A stretch of 64,000 nucleotides of DNA. It comes from Pegethrix bostrychoides GSE-TBD4-15B (GTDB lineage Bacteria; Cyanobacteriota; Cyanobacteriia; Elainellales; Elainellaceae). Both the position numbers and the translations under genes were made by a program. Under the pieces are notes generated by a model. It was not told the origin of the DNA, made no database searches, and saw only the letters and a list, made by a program, of their open reading frames with translations. Each line of letters begins with the position of its first letter. Within the stretch, counting starts at the first letter, position 1. Location of the stretch: positions 102,650 through 166,649 of the forward strand of contig JAHHHV010000067.1 of NCBI GenBank assembly GCA_019359155.1. The letters run 5' to 3'. This document shows, one piece after another, positions 37,051-46,077 of the stretch.

Positions 37051-37525
37051 GAAGACTATGGCTGGTGATTGTCTGGTGCTGAGCCTCCTCAATCAACCCG
37101 GCAATCGCCTTAGTCTGTGGATTGAACTCCAGTCGCAACAGCGCTGACTGCTCCAAGCATTTGCGCCCAGGCAGTTGCTGGTCACGCCTCTGGCTGCTGC
37201 TACCCGATGCCGTCAAAAAAGACCTACAAGCAGCCCGCGCCGATCTCAACACCGCTGCTCGTGTCTGGCTCTGGAGCTTGCTATTTATCGGTTGGACTGC
37301 CTTGGGTGCTTGGTGGGCGGCTCCAGTCGGTATCCTCTCCGCCGTTTTCGCCTACTACTCTTGGGCCTTGGATGCTGCTAGAACCTATGGTGAACTGATT
37401 GAAGCCGCCTTCGACCTTCACCGCCATCTGCTTTATCAGTCCCAGCGCTAGAATTTGCCTGCCGATCCAGACGTGGAACGCCAAGTCGGAGCAGCCCTCA
37501 CACAATATCTTTGGCACGGCTGACT
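37051..37525 (+). pseudogene. Decayed membrane-protein gene
   Basis: One frame from about 37200 reads L-P-D-A-V-K-K-D-L-Q-A-A-R-A-D-L, then two membrane segments, then E-A-A-F-D-L-H-R-H-L-L-Y. It meets TAG at 37449-37451 and continues in the same frame as N-L-P-A-D-P and Q-Y-L-W-H-G to a TGA at 37523. In the relatives I remember, a Trp stands at the TAG place, so TGG to TAG is likely. The 5' part is scattered over other frames. This is probably a pseudogene. Confidence 0.45.
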
Positions 37526-37684
37526 TAGTCAAATACAATCCATTTCAGATTCTTCAGTCCTGGCAGTCCCAAGGATTCGCATTCTCCTAATGAAACACTA
37601 CCCATTGGACGCTGGATTCAGGCTTCCAGCGTAGAATGAGAGCCATACTATACTATGGCTGAGATTTGCATCCCGCCAGTCGCC

Positions 37685-37951
37685 ATGACCCAAACCTACC
37701 AGGCTAAAATTTACGTCACACTGCGTCCTTCAGTCCTCGATCCAGCCGGAACCGCAGTCCAGGCTGGCCTGAAGCAAATGGGCGACCATAATGTTGAGCA
37801 GGTGCGAATTGGCAAATATGTTGAGCTAAGCCTCAGCGCCAGCAGTGAAACCGCCGCCCGCGAGCAGCTCGACCGCATCTGCGACCAGCTTTTGGCCAAT
37901 CCCGTGATTGAAAACTACCGCTTTGAGCTGACGACGACTGCCGCCGTTTGA
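37685..37951 (+). CDS. purS: Phosphoribosylformylglycinamidine synthase subunit PurS
   Basis: 88 aa from the ATG at 37685 (M-T-Q-T-Y-Q-A-K-I-Y-V), a family-typical start; an ATG ten codons upstream is less likely. It has the PurS pattern P-S-V-L-D-P-A-G-T-A-V near 20 and V-E-Q-V-R-I-G-K-Y near 40. PurS joins PurL and PurQ in step four of purine synthesis, passing ammonia between them. purQ, usually just downstream, is absent here; a convergent methyltransferase gene follows 21 nt later. Confidence 0.9.
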   Translation: MTQTYQAKIYVTLRPSVLDPAGTAVQAGLKQMGDHNVEQVRIGKYVELSLSASSETAAREQLDRICDQLLANPVIENYRFELTTTAAV

Positions 37952-37972
37952 CTCGCTCTTGACCCGCCCGCG

Positions 37973-38893
37973 CTACCTAGAATTGCGCTCCCAAAACACG
38001 CCGTCCGCATAGCCTTGAATCGAGCAATCCTGCTCAGCCCGCGCCAGCCTTTTGTCGCTGATGCAGCAATATAGAGGGTCTAGCTCAATTCCTACATAGC
38101 TGCGTCCCGTTTTTTTGGCGACGACTGAGGTGGTGCCCGCCCCCAAAAACGGATCAAACACTAGCTCGCCCGGTTGAGAACTCGCCAGGATAATTTTAGC
38201 CAGCAGCTTTTCTGGCTTCTGGGTCGGGTGATCCGTGTTTTCAGACATTGACCAGAAAGGAACCGTCAGATCTGTCCAGAGATTAGAGGGATGCGTCAGG
38301 CGATAGTTGCCGCTAGGGTAGCGCTGCCAGTCTTTGGGGTCTCCGGTCGCGTTGGTGTAGGGGGCAATGACTCGCCGCTTGAGCTTCACGGCTTCCAGGT
38401 TAAAGGTATAGCGCTCTGACACCGTGCCAAACCAGATCTGCTCTGCGGCACTTTTCCAGTTGGCCTTTGCACCCCGACCTTTTTCACGCTCCCAGGTAAT
38501 GCAGTTTCGCAAAATTAAGTGACGCTGCATCACCAGCTGCATTGCCGCTGCCGAACGCCAGTCACCGCAGAGATAGACCGAGGCTGTCGGCTTGAGTACG
38601 GGCAGCAGCTTAGAGAACCACGATTCTAGCCAGTGCTGATAGTCCGCCACCGACTGTTCTCGAAAGCTGGCCGCACCGAACGATTTAGTCAGGTTGTAAG
38701 GCGGATCGATAAATAGCAAATCGACAAAAGCAGTCGGCAACCTGTCCAAAACCGCAAACAGATCCTCATTAATCGTCTGGTTTAAAAGCTGAGCTACCGT
38801 CGGGGCGGCGGCTAGTCGGTAGGGCTGATAGGCTGTCAGTTCGTCAGCCGATACGGTCAGGGTACGATTGCGGGGCGCTCTCGGTTTGGACAT
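37973..38893 (-). CDS. DNA methyltransferase (amino-methylating, beta class)
   Basis: 306 aa. Catalytic D-P-P-Y (L-F-I-D-P-P-Y-N) is near 65, ahead of the AdoMet motif F-D-P-F-L-G-A-G-T-T near 248; this order defines class beta, and DPPY points to N6-adenine or N4-cytosine. The target-recognition part lies between them. No restriction endonuclease gene adjoins it, so it is probably a solitary methylase affecting the whole genome. The recognition site cannot be read from the sequence. Confidence 0.9.
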   Translation of the reverse strand: MSKPRAPRNRTLTVSADELTAYQPYRLAAAPTVAQLLNQTINEDLFAVLDRLPTAFVDLLFIDPPYNLTKSFGAASFREQSVADYQHWLESWFSKLLPVLKPTASVYLCGDWRSAAAMQLVMQRHLILRNCITWEREKGRGAKANWKSAAEQIWFGTVSERYTFNLEAVKLKRRVIAPYTNATGDPKDWQRYPSGNYRLTHPSNLWTDLTVPFWSMSENTDHPTQKPEKLLAKIILASSQPGELVFDPFLGAGTTSVVAKKTGRSYVGIELDPLYCCISDKRLARAEQDCSIQGYADGVFWERNSR

Positions 38894-38925
38894 GCAGGGG
38901 GCAAGCGGCTCGAACGCCAGAACAA

Positions 38926-40212
38926 CTATCGAACTGAAAGCGGCGCGGTATAGTTGGCCGCTGGTTCGGGCTGCAATTCGGGCTGCAATCCAGCTGATAC
39001 TGCAACGGGCTGTCTATTTGAATCGGATGCACCTGACGATGCAGCCCGCCCGCCCCCAAAGCCGCAAACCCAGATGCCAAAGCCCATCAGGCTATTCAGC
39101 GGCAGTAGCCAGCCCAGTCGCCAAACTGATGGGATTTGCAAGCAGCCGCCCAGCCCGCAGAGCATCACAAACTCAGCTAGCCAGGTGCAGCCCGCCGTTA
39201 TCCAGCCCGCCGTTATCCAGCCCCAAAACAGACTCTGACTCTGCATCAGCCACAGCAGCAGCAGCCCGTACAGCGTGCCGTAGCTCAGCCCCTGCTGGAG
39301 ATAGCGCTTGGGACAGGCTAGCCGTTGCGCTCGCGCCCCGTTGATCTGCTGGTTCAGCGCCTGCTGCCAGCCAGAACTTTTAGATTGCGGTTGGGATGCG
39401 CGCTCCACCGCAGCAGTAGAGAGCGCCATCCGGTAACCTAGCGTCGTCCACTGCATCGGCCAGCAGTCTGGGCAGCGAACTGTCTCCATTAGCCCAGAGA
39501 GCGAGCCAGAGAAAGAACTAGCAGGCCAGTAGTCAGCTCCAGCCAGCTTGGCGAGCAAATCAGCCCGGATTGCCAAACTAGAGCCAGTCATCAGCTCAGA
39601 ATCTCGCATCACCAGCGCTCTACCGTAGCGCTCTATGGATCTGAGGGTGGCAAATCGGTTTTTCCAGGGGGAGAGATGCCGGGTACGCACACCGCTGACT
39701 AAGCCAACGCTGGGCGCCCGAAACGGCTGCACCATCTGCGCTAGATAGTCTGGCTCCACGCAAACATTGCCTTCAACCAAGACCCAGATCTGGGGCGGAT
39801 TGGCCTGCCGACTACCAGAACGAGCCTTGCGGCAGCGACCAATCAGCTGATCCAGCTCGGCTGCACTCACAGTCTGAATATCGCGCTGTGGAAACTGCTG
39901 CGCCAATCGCTGCAATCGCTGCACCAGCTCACCGCCTGAAGCCGCATCCGCTGCCACCACAAACCGAATGCAGTACTGCGGATAGACTTGCTGGCAAAAC
40001 GAGGCCAAATTAGCGTCGCTGCTGTCCAGATCTCCATTCAGTTCATCAACCGATTTCAGCAGCATCACGCTAGGCCAAAACTCCGGCGGGGGAACAGCAG
40101 CAACCCGTTCAAAAGCGCTGATGGCAGCCTGTCCGTAAAATCGCAGAGCGGCTAGACAGAGGCCAAACAGTAGCAGGTCAGCGCTGAGAGCAAGCAGGGT
40201 TGAGATAGACAT
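38926..40212 (-). CDS. GT21/GT2-like membrane glycosyltransferase, active site altered
   Basis: 428 aa. An N-terminal membrane segment and several C-terminal ones fit ceramide-glucosyltransferase-like (HpnI) proteins. The opening (S-V-M-L-L-K-S-V-D, then Q-Q-V-Y-P-Q-Y) is the family's. Where the D-x-D motif is expected the sequence reads V-E-G-N-V-C-V-E-P-D-Y-L, and the (Q/R)-x-x-R-W motif is not clear, so it may be inactive or use a changed site. A perfect 15-nt duplication adds a second W-I-T-A-G near residue 340. Confidence 0.6.
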   Translation of the reverse strand: MSISTLLALSADLLLFGLCLAALRFYGQAAISAFERVAAVPPPEFWPSVMLLKSVDELNGDLDSSDANLASFCQQVYPQYCIRFVVAADAASGGELVQRLQRLAQQFPQRDIQTVSAAELDQLIGRCRKARSGSRQANPPQIWVLVEGNVCVEPDYLAQMVQPFRAPSVGLVSGVRTRHLSPWKNRFATLRSIERYGRALVMRDSELMTGSSLAIRADLLAKLAGADYWPASSFSGSLSGLMETVRCPDCWPMQWTTLGYRMALSTAAVERASQPQSKSSGWQQALNQQINGARAQRLACPKRYLQQGLSYGTLYGLLLLWLMQSQSLFWGWITAGWITAGCTWLAEFVMLCGLGGCLQIPSVWRLGWLLPLNSLMGFGIWVCGFGGGRAASSGASDSNRQPVAVSAGLQPELQPEPAANYTAPLSVR

Positions 40213-40467
40213 GCAGGGGTTGTGAGCGCTAGTAGCAGGGGCAGGGCGCTAGTCGCCAAGACTAGTCGCCAAGAACAGAGCGCTAAGCGTGGAGCGCCAA
40301 GCTCAGGCCAAGTTTACGCAGGCGGTCGCAACATGATACTCAGAAACCCCTAACTTGAACCAGCTTTTATTTTTTGCAAACCGTGATTTCTATTCGCAAA
40401 CTGTAATAACCGTTTACAAAATAGCCGTTTACAAAACTGCCTGCTCGCAAAACCACCACTCGTCCGC
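40213..40467. other. Intergenic region with short duplications
   Basis: The 13-nt unit CTAGTCGCCAAGA is repeated at 40249 and 40262. Further on, CCGTTTACAAAA occurs twice (40409-40435 region), the same word seen once near 15466. No gene is supported. Confidence 0.5.
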
Positions 40468-41166
40468 CTACCCCTGTAACCCCGCGCAGTAAGCCTGCAC
40501 CAACAGATCAATCCCCGTAATCGCCGTTCCGACCACGACCGCATCTGCCCCCAGCTCCAGCGCCCGTCGCGCCATCGTTGGACTCGCCACGCCTCCCTCA
40601 CAAATAATCGGCACCTCTAGCTGCTGCACCAGCTCGCTCACCAGCTCAAATCCTGGCGGCTGCAAGTGCCGGGTTTCTGCCGTGTAGCCATAGAGCGTTG
40701 TCCCCACCAGATCTGCCCCGCTCCTGTCTCCACCCATCACCGCCAGCGCCGACTCCAGCGAATCAACATCCGCCATCACCGGCTTGCCCAGATCGCGCTG
40801 AATCCGCTCAATTAAGCCAGCTGCGGTCTCGCCGCCGGGACGCGGTCGCTGGGTCGCATCCACCGCGATGATATCGGCCCCTGCTGCCGCAATTGCCGCT
40901 GCCGCCGCAAAATCTGGCGTAATGTAGACCTCGCAGCCCGGAATCTGCTGCTTCCACAGCCCAATAATCGGCGCATCTACCCGCTGCCGCACTGCCGCCA
41001 CATGCTGAGGTGAATCGATGCGCACGGCCACCGCTCCCCGCTGCACCGCCGCCGCCGCCATCGCCGCCATCACCTGCGGATCATGCAGCGGCGAATCGCT
41101 GGGAGCCTGACAGGAGACAATCAACCCGTGATGAAGCTGCTGGATTAAAGCGGCAAATTGCGCCAT
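40468..41166 (-). CDS. nanE: N-acetylmannosamine-6-phosphate 2-epimerase
   Basis: 232 aa TIM barrel converting ManNAc-6-phosphate to GlcNAc-6-phosphate. Seen: the start L-I-V-S-C-Q-A near 16 (usual G-L-I-V-S-C-Q-A), R-I-D-S-P near 50, P-I-I-G-L near 70, the I-A-V-D-A-T segment with the catalytic lysine/aspartate region near 100, and the phosphate-binding C-E-G-G-V-A-S-P near 190. It is divergent from the glucokinase gene, which phosphorylates sugars of the same kind, and both may serve amino-sugar recycling. Confidence 0.9.
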   Translation of the reverse strand: MAQFAALIQQLHHGLIVSCQAPSDSPLHDPQVMAAMAAAAVQRGAVAVRIDSPQHVAAVRQRVDAPIIGLWKQQIPGCEVYITPDFAAAAAIAAAGADIIAVDATQRPRPGGETAAGLIERIQRDLGKPVMADVDSLESALAVMGGDRSGADLVGTTLYGYTAETRHLQPPGFELVSELVQQLEVPIICEGGVASPTMARRALELGADAVVVGTAITGIDLLVQAYCAGLQG

Positions 41167-41236
41167 AGTTTTACCTGGGAATCTAGATTTGCAGAGATTA
41201 AAGAGATTTTTTGTGGAGACTTAACAGGGCAGTCCT

Positions 41237-42313
41237 ATGACTCAGATCTTGGCAGGCGATACGGGCGGCACTAAAACAATCCTGATGTTAGCAGAGGCAT
41301 TTGAGTCTGAATCAGGTTCTGAGTCTGGCTCTGGATCGGGCGTTCCCCAGCTCAACCCGCTGCATGAAGAACGCTTTGTCAGCGCCGAATTCCCCGATCT
41401 CGTGCCGATGGTGCGCCAGTTTTTGGCGGCAGCTGAAGCCAAGCTGGGCTATGCGCCCGCCCCCGAAAAAGCCTGCTTCTCAATTGCGGGGCCAATTGTC
41501 CAGAACACCTCCACGCTCACCAATCTCTCCTGGCTGCTAGATGGCGAACGCCTGAAGCGCGACCTGTCGATGGCGCAGGTGCAGCTGATCAACGACTTTG
41601 TGGCAGTCGGTCACGGCATTCCGGGACTCAGCCCCGAACATCTACTCAGCCTCCAGACGGGCGAACCGCAGCCCGCAGCGCCGATTGCGATTATTGGGGC
41701 AGGTACGGGCTTAGGCCAAGGCTTCTTGATTCGCCAAGCTGACCGCTACCTGGTCTTTGGCACTGAAGGCGGCCATACCGACTTTGCCCCGCGCTCTGAG
41801 CTAGAGTTTCAGCTGTTGAAGTATCTGCGTGACAAGCTGAGTGTCTCGCGGATTTCGGTGGAGCGGGTGGTGTCGGGCATGGGGATTGTCGCCATCTACC
41901 AGTTTCTGCGCGACCGACAGGCGATGGTCGAGTCGCCCGATGTGGCGACAGCCATCCGCACCTGGGAGCGTGAAGCAGGCTTGAGCGAAAAGTCGGTTGA
42001 CCCGGCGGCGGTGATTGCCCTCGCGGCCAGCCAAGCCCGCGATCCGCTCTCTAGAAACACGATGGATCTCTTTGTCGAACTCTACGGCGCGGAGGCGGGC
42101 AACCTGGCGCTGAAGCTGCTGCCCTACGGCGGACTCTATATTGCGGGCGGTGTAGCCGCCAAAAACCTACCGCTGATGCAGTCGGGCAGCTTCATCAACG
42201 CCATGGTCGATAAAGGCCGAATGCGCGCCCTGCTCGAACGAGTGCCGGTCTATGTGATCTTAAATGAGCAGGTGGGGTTGATTGGGGCAGCGCTCTGTGC
42301 GGCGAGGCTTTGA
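41237..42313 (+). CDS. glk: Glucokinase
   Basis: 358 aa, ASKHA/Glk family. ATP-binding D-T-G-G-T-K-T is near 8-14. Glucose contact residues lie in I-N-D-F near 118, G-A-G-T-G-L-G near 155, and E-G-G-H near 176. Phosphorylates glucose to glucose-6-phosphate, the first step of sugar use and glycogen recycling. Residues 20-33 are a Ser/Gly/Glu run not usual in the family. The coding region ends 14 nt before the CapA start. Confidence 0.93.
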   Translation: MTQILAGDTGGTKTILMLAEAFESESGSESGSGSGVPQLNPLHEERFVSAEFPDLVPMVRQFLAAAEAKLGYAPAPEKACFSIAGPIVQNTSTLTNLSWLLDGERLKRDLSMAQVQLINDFVAVGHGIPGLSPEHLLSLQTGEPQPAAPIAIIGAGTGLGQGFLIRQADRYLVFGTEGGHTDFAPRSELEFQLLKYLRDKLSVSRISVERVVSGMGIVAIYQFLRDRQAMVESPDVATAIRTWEREAGLSEKSVDPAAVIALAASQARDPLSRNTMDLFVELYGAEAGNLALKLLPYGGLYIAGGVAAKNLPLMQSGSFINAMVDKGRMRALLERVPVYVILNEQVGLIGAALCAARL

Positions 42314-42329
42314 GGCAGACCATCAACCC

Positions 42330-43583
42330 ATGAGCAGATCTACCAGAGTCACAGAGCATTCTCCTCGATCACGCACCAGACCGCTGTTTCTGTCGGCGCT
42401 GCTGGGCGGAATTTGTCTGCTGACAGGATGTGCTGCCGTCAACTCTCTCTCCAAAAGCTTCAGCCAAGCTCCAGATGCTTCAGCCCCGATTAGCCCATCA
42501 GCTAGTCCCGCTGCATCTCCGCAGCCGCAGCACTACAGCACAGAAGCTCAGCTAGTTGCGGTAGGAGATATTATGATGCACGGCAGTCAGATTCAGTCTG
42601 GCTACGATCCAACCACCCAAACCTATCGATACGACAGCTTCTTTGAGCCAGTTCGGGATATTTTGGCGCAGGGTGACTGGGTAATTGCTAATCTAGAGAC
42701 ACCGCTTGCAGGTGCAGACTTAGAATATACGGGCTATCCGCGATTCAACGCGCCCGACAGTTTGGCAGATGCGCTCCAGGCCGCAGGATTCAATATTCTC
42801 ACGACTGCCAACAACCATTCTCTGGATCGTGGGGAGATTGGTATACTCAACACGCTTAAAACCGTTCAGGCCAGAGGTTTATATCCAGTCGGAACTGACG
42901 CTTCGCCAGAGGAAGCTCAGCAGATTTTGATTCTAGAAAAGCAGCAAATCCGGATGGCGATGCTGGCTTACACCTATGGCACAAACGGCATTCCGATTCC
43001 CGAAGCAAAAGGCTATCTCGTCTCGCTGATTGACGAAGCGAAGATCATTCAGGATATTGCTGAAGCTAAACGACAGGGTGCGGACTTTGTGACGGTGATG
43101 CTGCATTTTGGCACTGAGTACCAACGCCAGCCGAACGCCGAGCAGCAGCGCTTAGTCGCCGTGCTGATTCGAGCGGGCGCGGATGTGATTTTGGGGAGCC
43201 ATCCGCATGTGGTGCAGCCCTATGAGGTGCTGGAGCTGGTGGGAGATGGAGCCATAAAAGGAGGAGTCAGAAAAGGAGCGGTAATCTATTCAATGGGGAA
43301 TTTTATTTCCAACCAGCGCGGCGGCTACAAAGAATTTGGCGTGATTTTTCAGGTGAAAGTCAGAAAGAAATTTCCTGAACAGACAACGGAAATTACGGAT
43401 ATCAAAGCGCTGCTAACCTGGGTATATCGCTACAGCGCCAGCGGCAAGTATCAGTTCCGAGTCCTGCCGCTTCAGGCGCTCTTGACGACTCAAAGCGACC
43501 CGCTGATTAGCGCAGGGCAATATGCTCAGCTTCAGAGCGATCTTGACCAAATGAATCGCCACTTGACCTCTCTGTTTCCGTGA
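42330..43583 (+). CDS. CapA-family lipoprotein, metallophosphatase-like
   Basis: 417 aa. The signal has a lipobox L-L-T-G-C near residue 35, so it is likely an outer-leaflet lipoprotein. The CapA/PgsA metallophosphoesterase-like domain follows: V-G-D-I-M, N-L-E-T-P-L, N-N-H-S-L-D, L-H-F-G-x-E-Y and G-S-H-P-H-V-V-Q-P. CapA proteins take part in poly-gamma-glutamate export or cell-wall-linked phosphatase reactions; the true substrate here is unknown. The ATG at 42330 is preferred to an upstream one inside glk because it opens the signal peptide. Confidence 0.85.
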   Translation: MSRSTRVTEHSPRSRTRPLFLSALLGGICLLTGCAAVNSLSKSFSQAPDASAPISPSASPAASPQPQHYSTEAQLVAVGDIMMHGSQIQSGYDPTTQTYRYDSFFEPVRDILAQGDWVIANLETPLAGADLEYTGYPRFNAPDSLADALQAAGFNILTTANNHSLDRGEIGILNTLKTVQARGLYPVGTDASPEEAQQILILEKQQIRMAMLAYTYGTNGIPIPEAKGYLVSLIDEAKIIQDIAEAKRQGADFVTVMLHFGTEYQRQPNAEQQRLVAVLIRAGADVILGSHPHVVQPYEVLELVGDGAIKGGVRKGAVIYSMGNFISNQRGGYKEFGVIFQVKVRKKFPEQTTEITDIKALLTWVYRYSASGKYQFRVLPLQALLTTQSDPLISAGQYAQLQSDLDQMNRHLTSLFP

Positions 43584-43612
43584 GTCGCTCTAGCGGCTCT
43601 AAACCAGCAGCC

Positions 43613-45426
43613 CTAAACTAGCAGTTCACCTGTCTCTTGCAGCCTGTGCAGCCGATGGTAAATTCCCTGCTGCGCTAAGAGCTGCTGATGGTTCCCCACT
43701 TCGACAATTGCGCCTTGATCGAGCACCACAATTTGATCTGCCTCGCGCACCGTGCTAAGCCGATGGGCAATAATGATCGTCGTGCGCGTTCCCAAAATAC
43801 TCCCCATCGCTAGCTGAATCGCCCGCTCCGACTCGTAGTCCAGGCTAGAAGTAGCCTCATCAAACACCAGCACGTCCGGGTTCACCAGCAACGCCCGCGC
43901 AATGCCCAGCCGCTGCCGCTGCCCGCCAGAGAGCCGCACGCCGCGCTCGCCCACGATAGTTTTGTAGCCCTGCGGCAGCAGCTTGATAAACTCATCGACT
44001 CTGGCAATCTCACAGGCCGACTCCAGCTCAGCCGCAGTAGCGCGAGGGTTGCCGTAGAGCAGATTGTCCAGGAGTGTGCCGTTAAAGACATCCACCTCCT
44101 GATGCACAATCGCCAGTCGCCTGCGGTAGCCCGTCACATCCAGCTGGCGAATATCCTGGCCATCGATCAAAATTCGGCCTGACTGCGGCTCAAAGTAGCG
44201 AAACAGCAGCTTCACCAGCGTGGATTTGCCAGAGCCAGAGCGCCCCACCAGCGCCACGGTTTGATTCGGCTGGATCAGCAGGTTGATGTTTTGCAGCACC
44301 GGACGCTCGCTGTCGTAGCCAAACTTGACGGCTTCAAAATGCAGCTTGCCCGTGAACTGATAGTGCCGCACGGCTGCTGGCTGATCCAAAATCGCCGCGT
44401 CTGTGCCGACGGGCAGCTGCATAAATTCGTGCAGCCGCTGCATGGAGGCGTAGCGCCGCGCAAACACCTCGGCCAGCTGGCTAATTGGCTCTAGCTCGGC
44501 ATAGGCCATGCTGGAAACCGTCAGCGTCGTCACAAAATGTCCTAGCGAAATCTGCCCCCGCACGGTTGCCCAGAGCGTCAGCGCCAGCACCATAAACACC
44601 GACGATTCGATCACGAGCCGCTGCCAGGAGAACAGCTGCGTATAGCCTTTGTGAATTCGGTAGTTGAGGAAATTGAACTCGTTGTTGACGCGGCGCGACT
44701 GCCGTTCTAGCTCCGCTGACTCGGTGGCAAAGGCTTTGACGGTTTTGATGTTGGTGACAATTTCAGAAGTGCGGCTTTCGGTATTTTCTTCGTATTTTTC
44801 CAGCCGCTTTTCCTTGAGGATCAGATGCGTCAGATTTTTGACGGTGAAGCTGAGAATACAGATAAACGAAATCAAAAATAGAACCGCAATTCGCCATTCG
44901 ACCAGCGAAATCATCACAAAAATACCGACGACGCGAATCATCTTGGGAATCATCTGGCCTGCGACTTCAGGATAAGTCCAGGTATGGTTGGATAGACCGC
45001 GCGCGACCCGTCCAGAAATCCGCCCCGGATTGTTTTCATCGTAGAATTCCAGCGGCAGCGTCAGAATTTTGCTGATGGCTGCAACGGTGTGATCGCGTCT
45101 GGCCTTGAAGGCAATATCCCAGTGAAACCAGCCGCTCAGCCAGGGCTGAATCGGAGCGCGAACCACCGTAACGAGAAACACGATGCCCAGCAGAAAGATC
45201 AACCAAAACTCGCGGTCGTTGGTTTGGCCGCTGAAGGCAGCAGCGCGCTCCATGAGTCCTTGCAGCGGACGGTCAATCGGCTGATTGGATAAAAATTTAA
45301 AAGCTGCCCGATCGAATAGGGCACCGCTAAATCGATCACTTCAAATAGACTGCTGGCCGAGATGCTAAACAGCGACAGCGACCAATACGATCGGTAATAT
45401 TGCAGCACATTCCGGAGATTTACCAT
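43613..45426 (-). pseudogene. ABC exporter with an apparent frameshift near the N-terminus
   Basis: MsbA-type half-transporter. The main frame (43613-45253 and upstream) has six membrane segments and a full ATPase: [27 protein letters not shown] and H-R. The N-terminal part (M-V-N-L-R-N-V-L-Q-Y-Y to G-Q-L-L-N-F) lies in another frame and joins near 45291-45295, where the - strand has TTTTT. A sixth T would restore L-L-N-F-L-S-N-Q-P-I-D-R-P-L. The intact protein would have about 604 aa. It may be a sequencing error, a real mutation, or slippage; the ATPase is undamaged. Confidence 0.8.
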
Positions 45427-45581
45427 GAGACTCTCCTAGCCTGCATTGAGGCCGTCAGGGTTGAGGAAACTGGCGCGCCAAAAATCAGCGATGCAAGCGC
45501 ACGATCATTAACGCCTACACAGTGTAACATGAATGTAGTATGACGACAATCGCTGGGGCGGATTCGGCTCAAAAATGCCCA

Positions 45582-45609
45582 AACAAAAAGAGCAGCGCCA
45601 GTCTGCTCC
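45582..45609 (-). terminator. Terminator of the 46-aa membrane protein gene
   Basis: On the - strand GAGCAG and CTGCTC form a stem around a 7-nt loop, followed by TTTTTG. It begins 43 nt after the stop at 45652. Confidence 0.75.
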
Positions 45610-45651
45610 TCACGATATGCAAATATTTGATGTTTCAGAAAAATTGCTGGA

Positions 45652-45792
45652 CTAGGCCACTGCGTAGGCAGTCTGAATAGCCCAGAGAACTAGGGCAACG
45701 ATTGAACCCAGAATGATCAGGCCAGAGATAGCGACGACGGGCGTTTTGTCTGCGCCGCTAAATTTCATAATGCCGCGATTTAAGTCAGTCAT
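45652..45792 (-). CDS. Short single-span membrane protein
   Basis: 46 aa, too short for routine gene calling. AAAGGA lies upstream of the ATG and a terminator lies just behind. A soluble start of about 17 residues (M-T-D-L-N-R-G-I-M-K-F-S-G-A-D) is followed by one hydrophobic helix of about 22 residues (V-V-A-I-S-G-L-I-I-L-G-S-I-V). It resembles low-molecular-mass thylakoid subunits in build, but I cannot name it. Its own terminator and ribosome site support a real gene. Confidence 0.75.
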   Translation of the reverse strand: MTDLNRGIMKFSGADKTPVVAISGLIILGSIVALVLWAIQTAYAVA

Positions 45793-46077
45793 GGATTCTA
45801 TGTCCTTTGGTGAGTCTTTTGGTGATGGTTCATAGCCGCCAAGCAGCCGTTAGAGTCGTAGCCGTAAGCTCACCCTCAATTTTAGCCATAATTCTCTGAG
45901 AACTAGAGTCAAGAAGCACACTTTAAGCTTTTTTTCAACATAGAATTGGTTCAGTTTGGATCAATTCTGGAGCGCGGAGCGATTCAGCTCGCAGGTTCTG
46001 GCGGCGTTGTATCATCCGGGAGGAGTGCCATTAAAGGCAAGTCTAATCCGCCATGCTGGATTGAGGAGGAGCATAAG

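Noticed and set aside
42282..42329. An earlier start for the CapA-like lipoprotein, inside glk
   Set aside because: The extra 16 residues have no signal-peptide character; the ATG at 42330 gives a standard lipoprotein signal.
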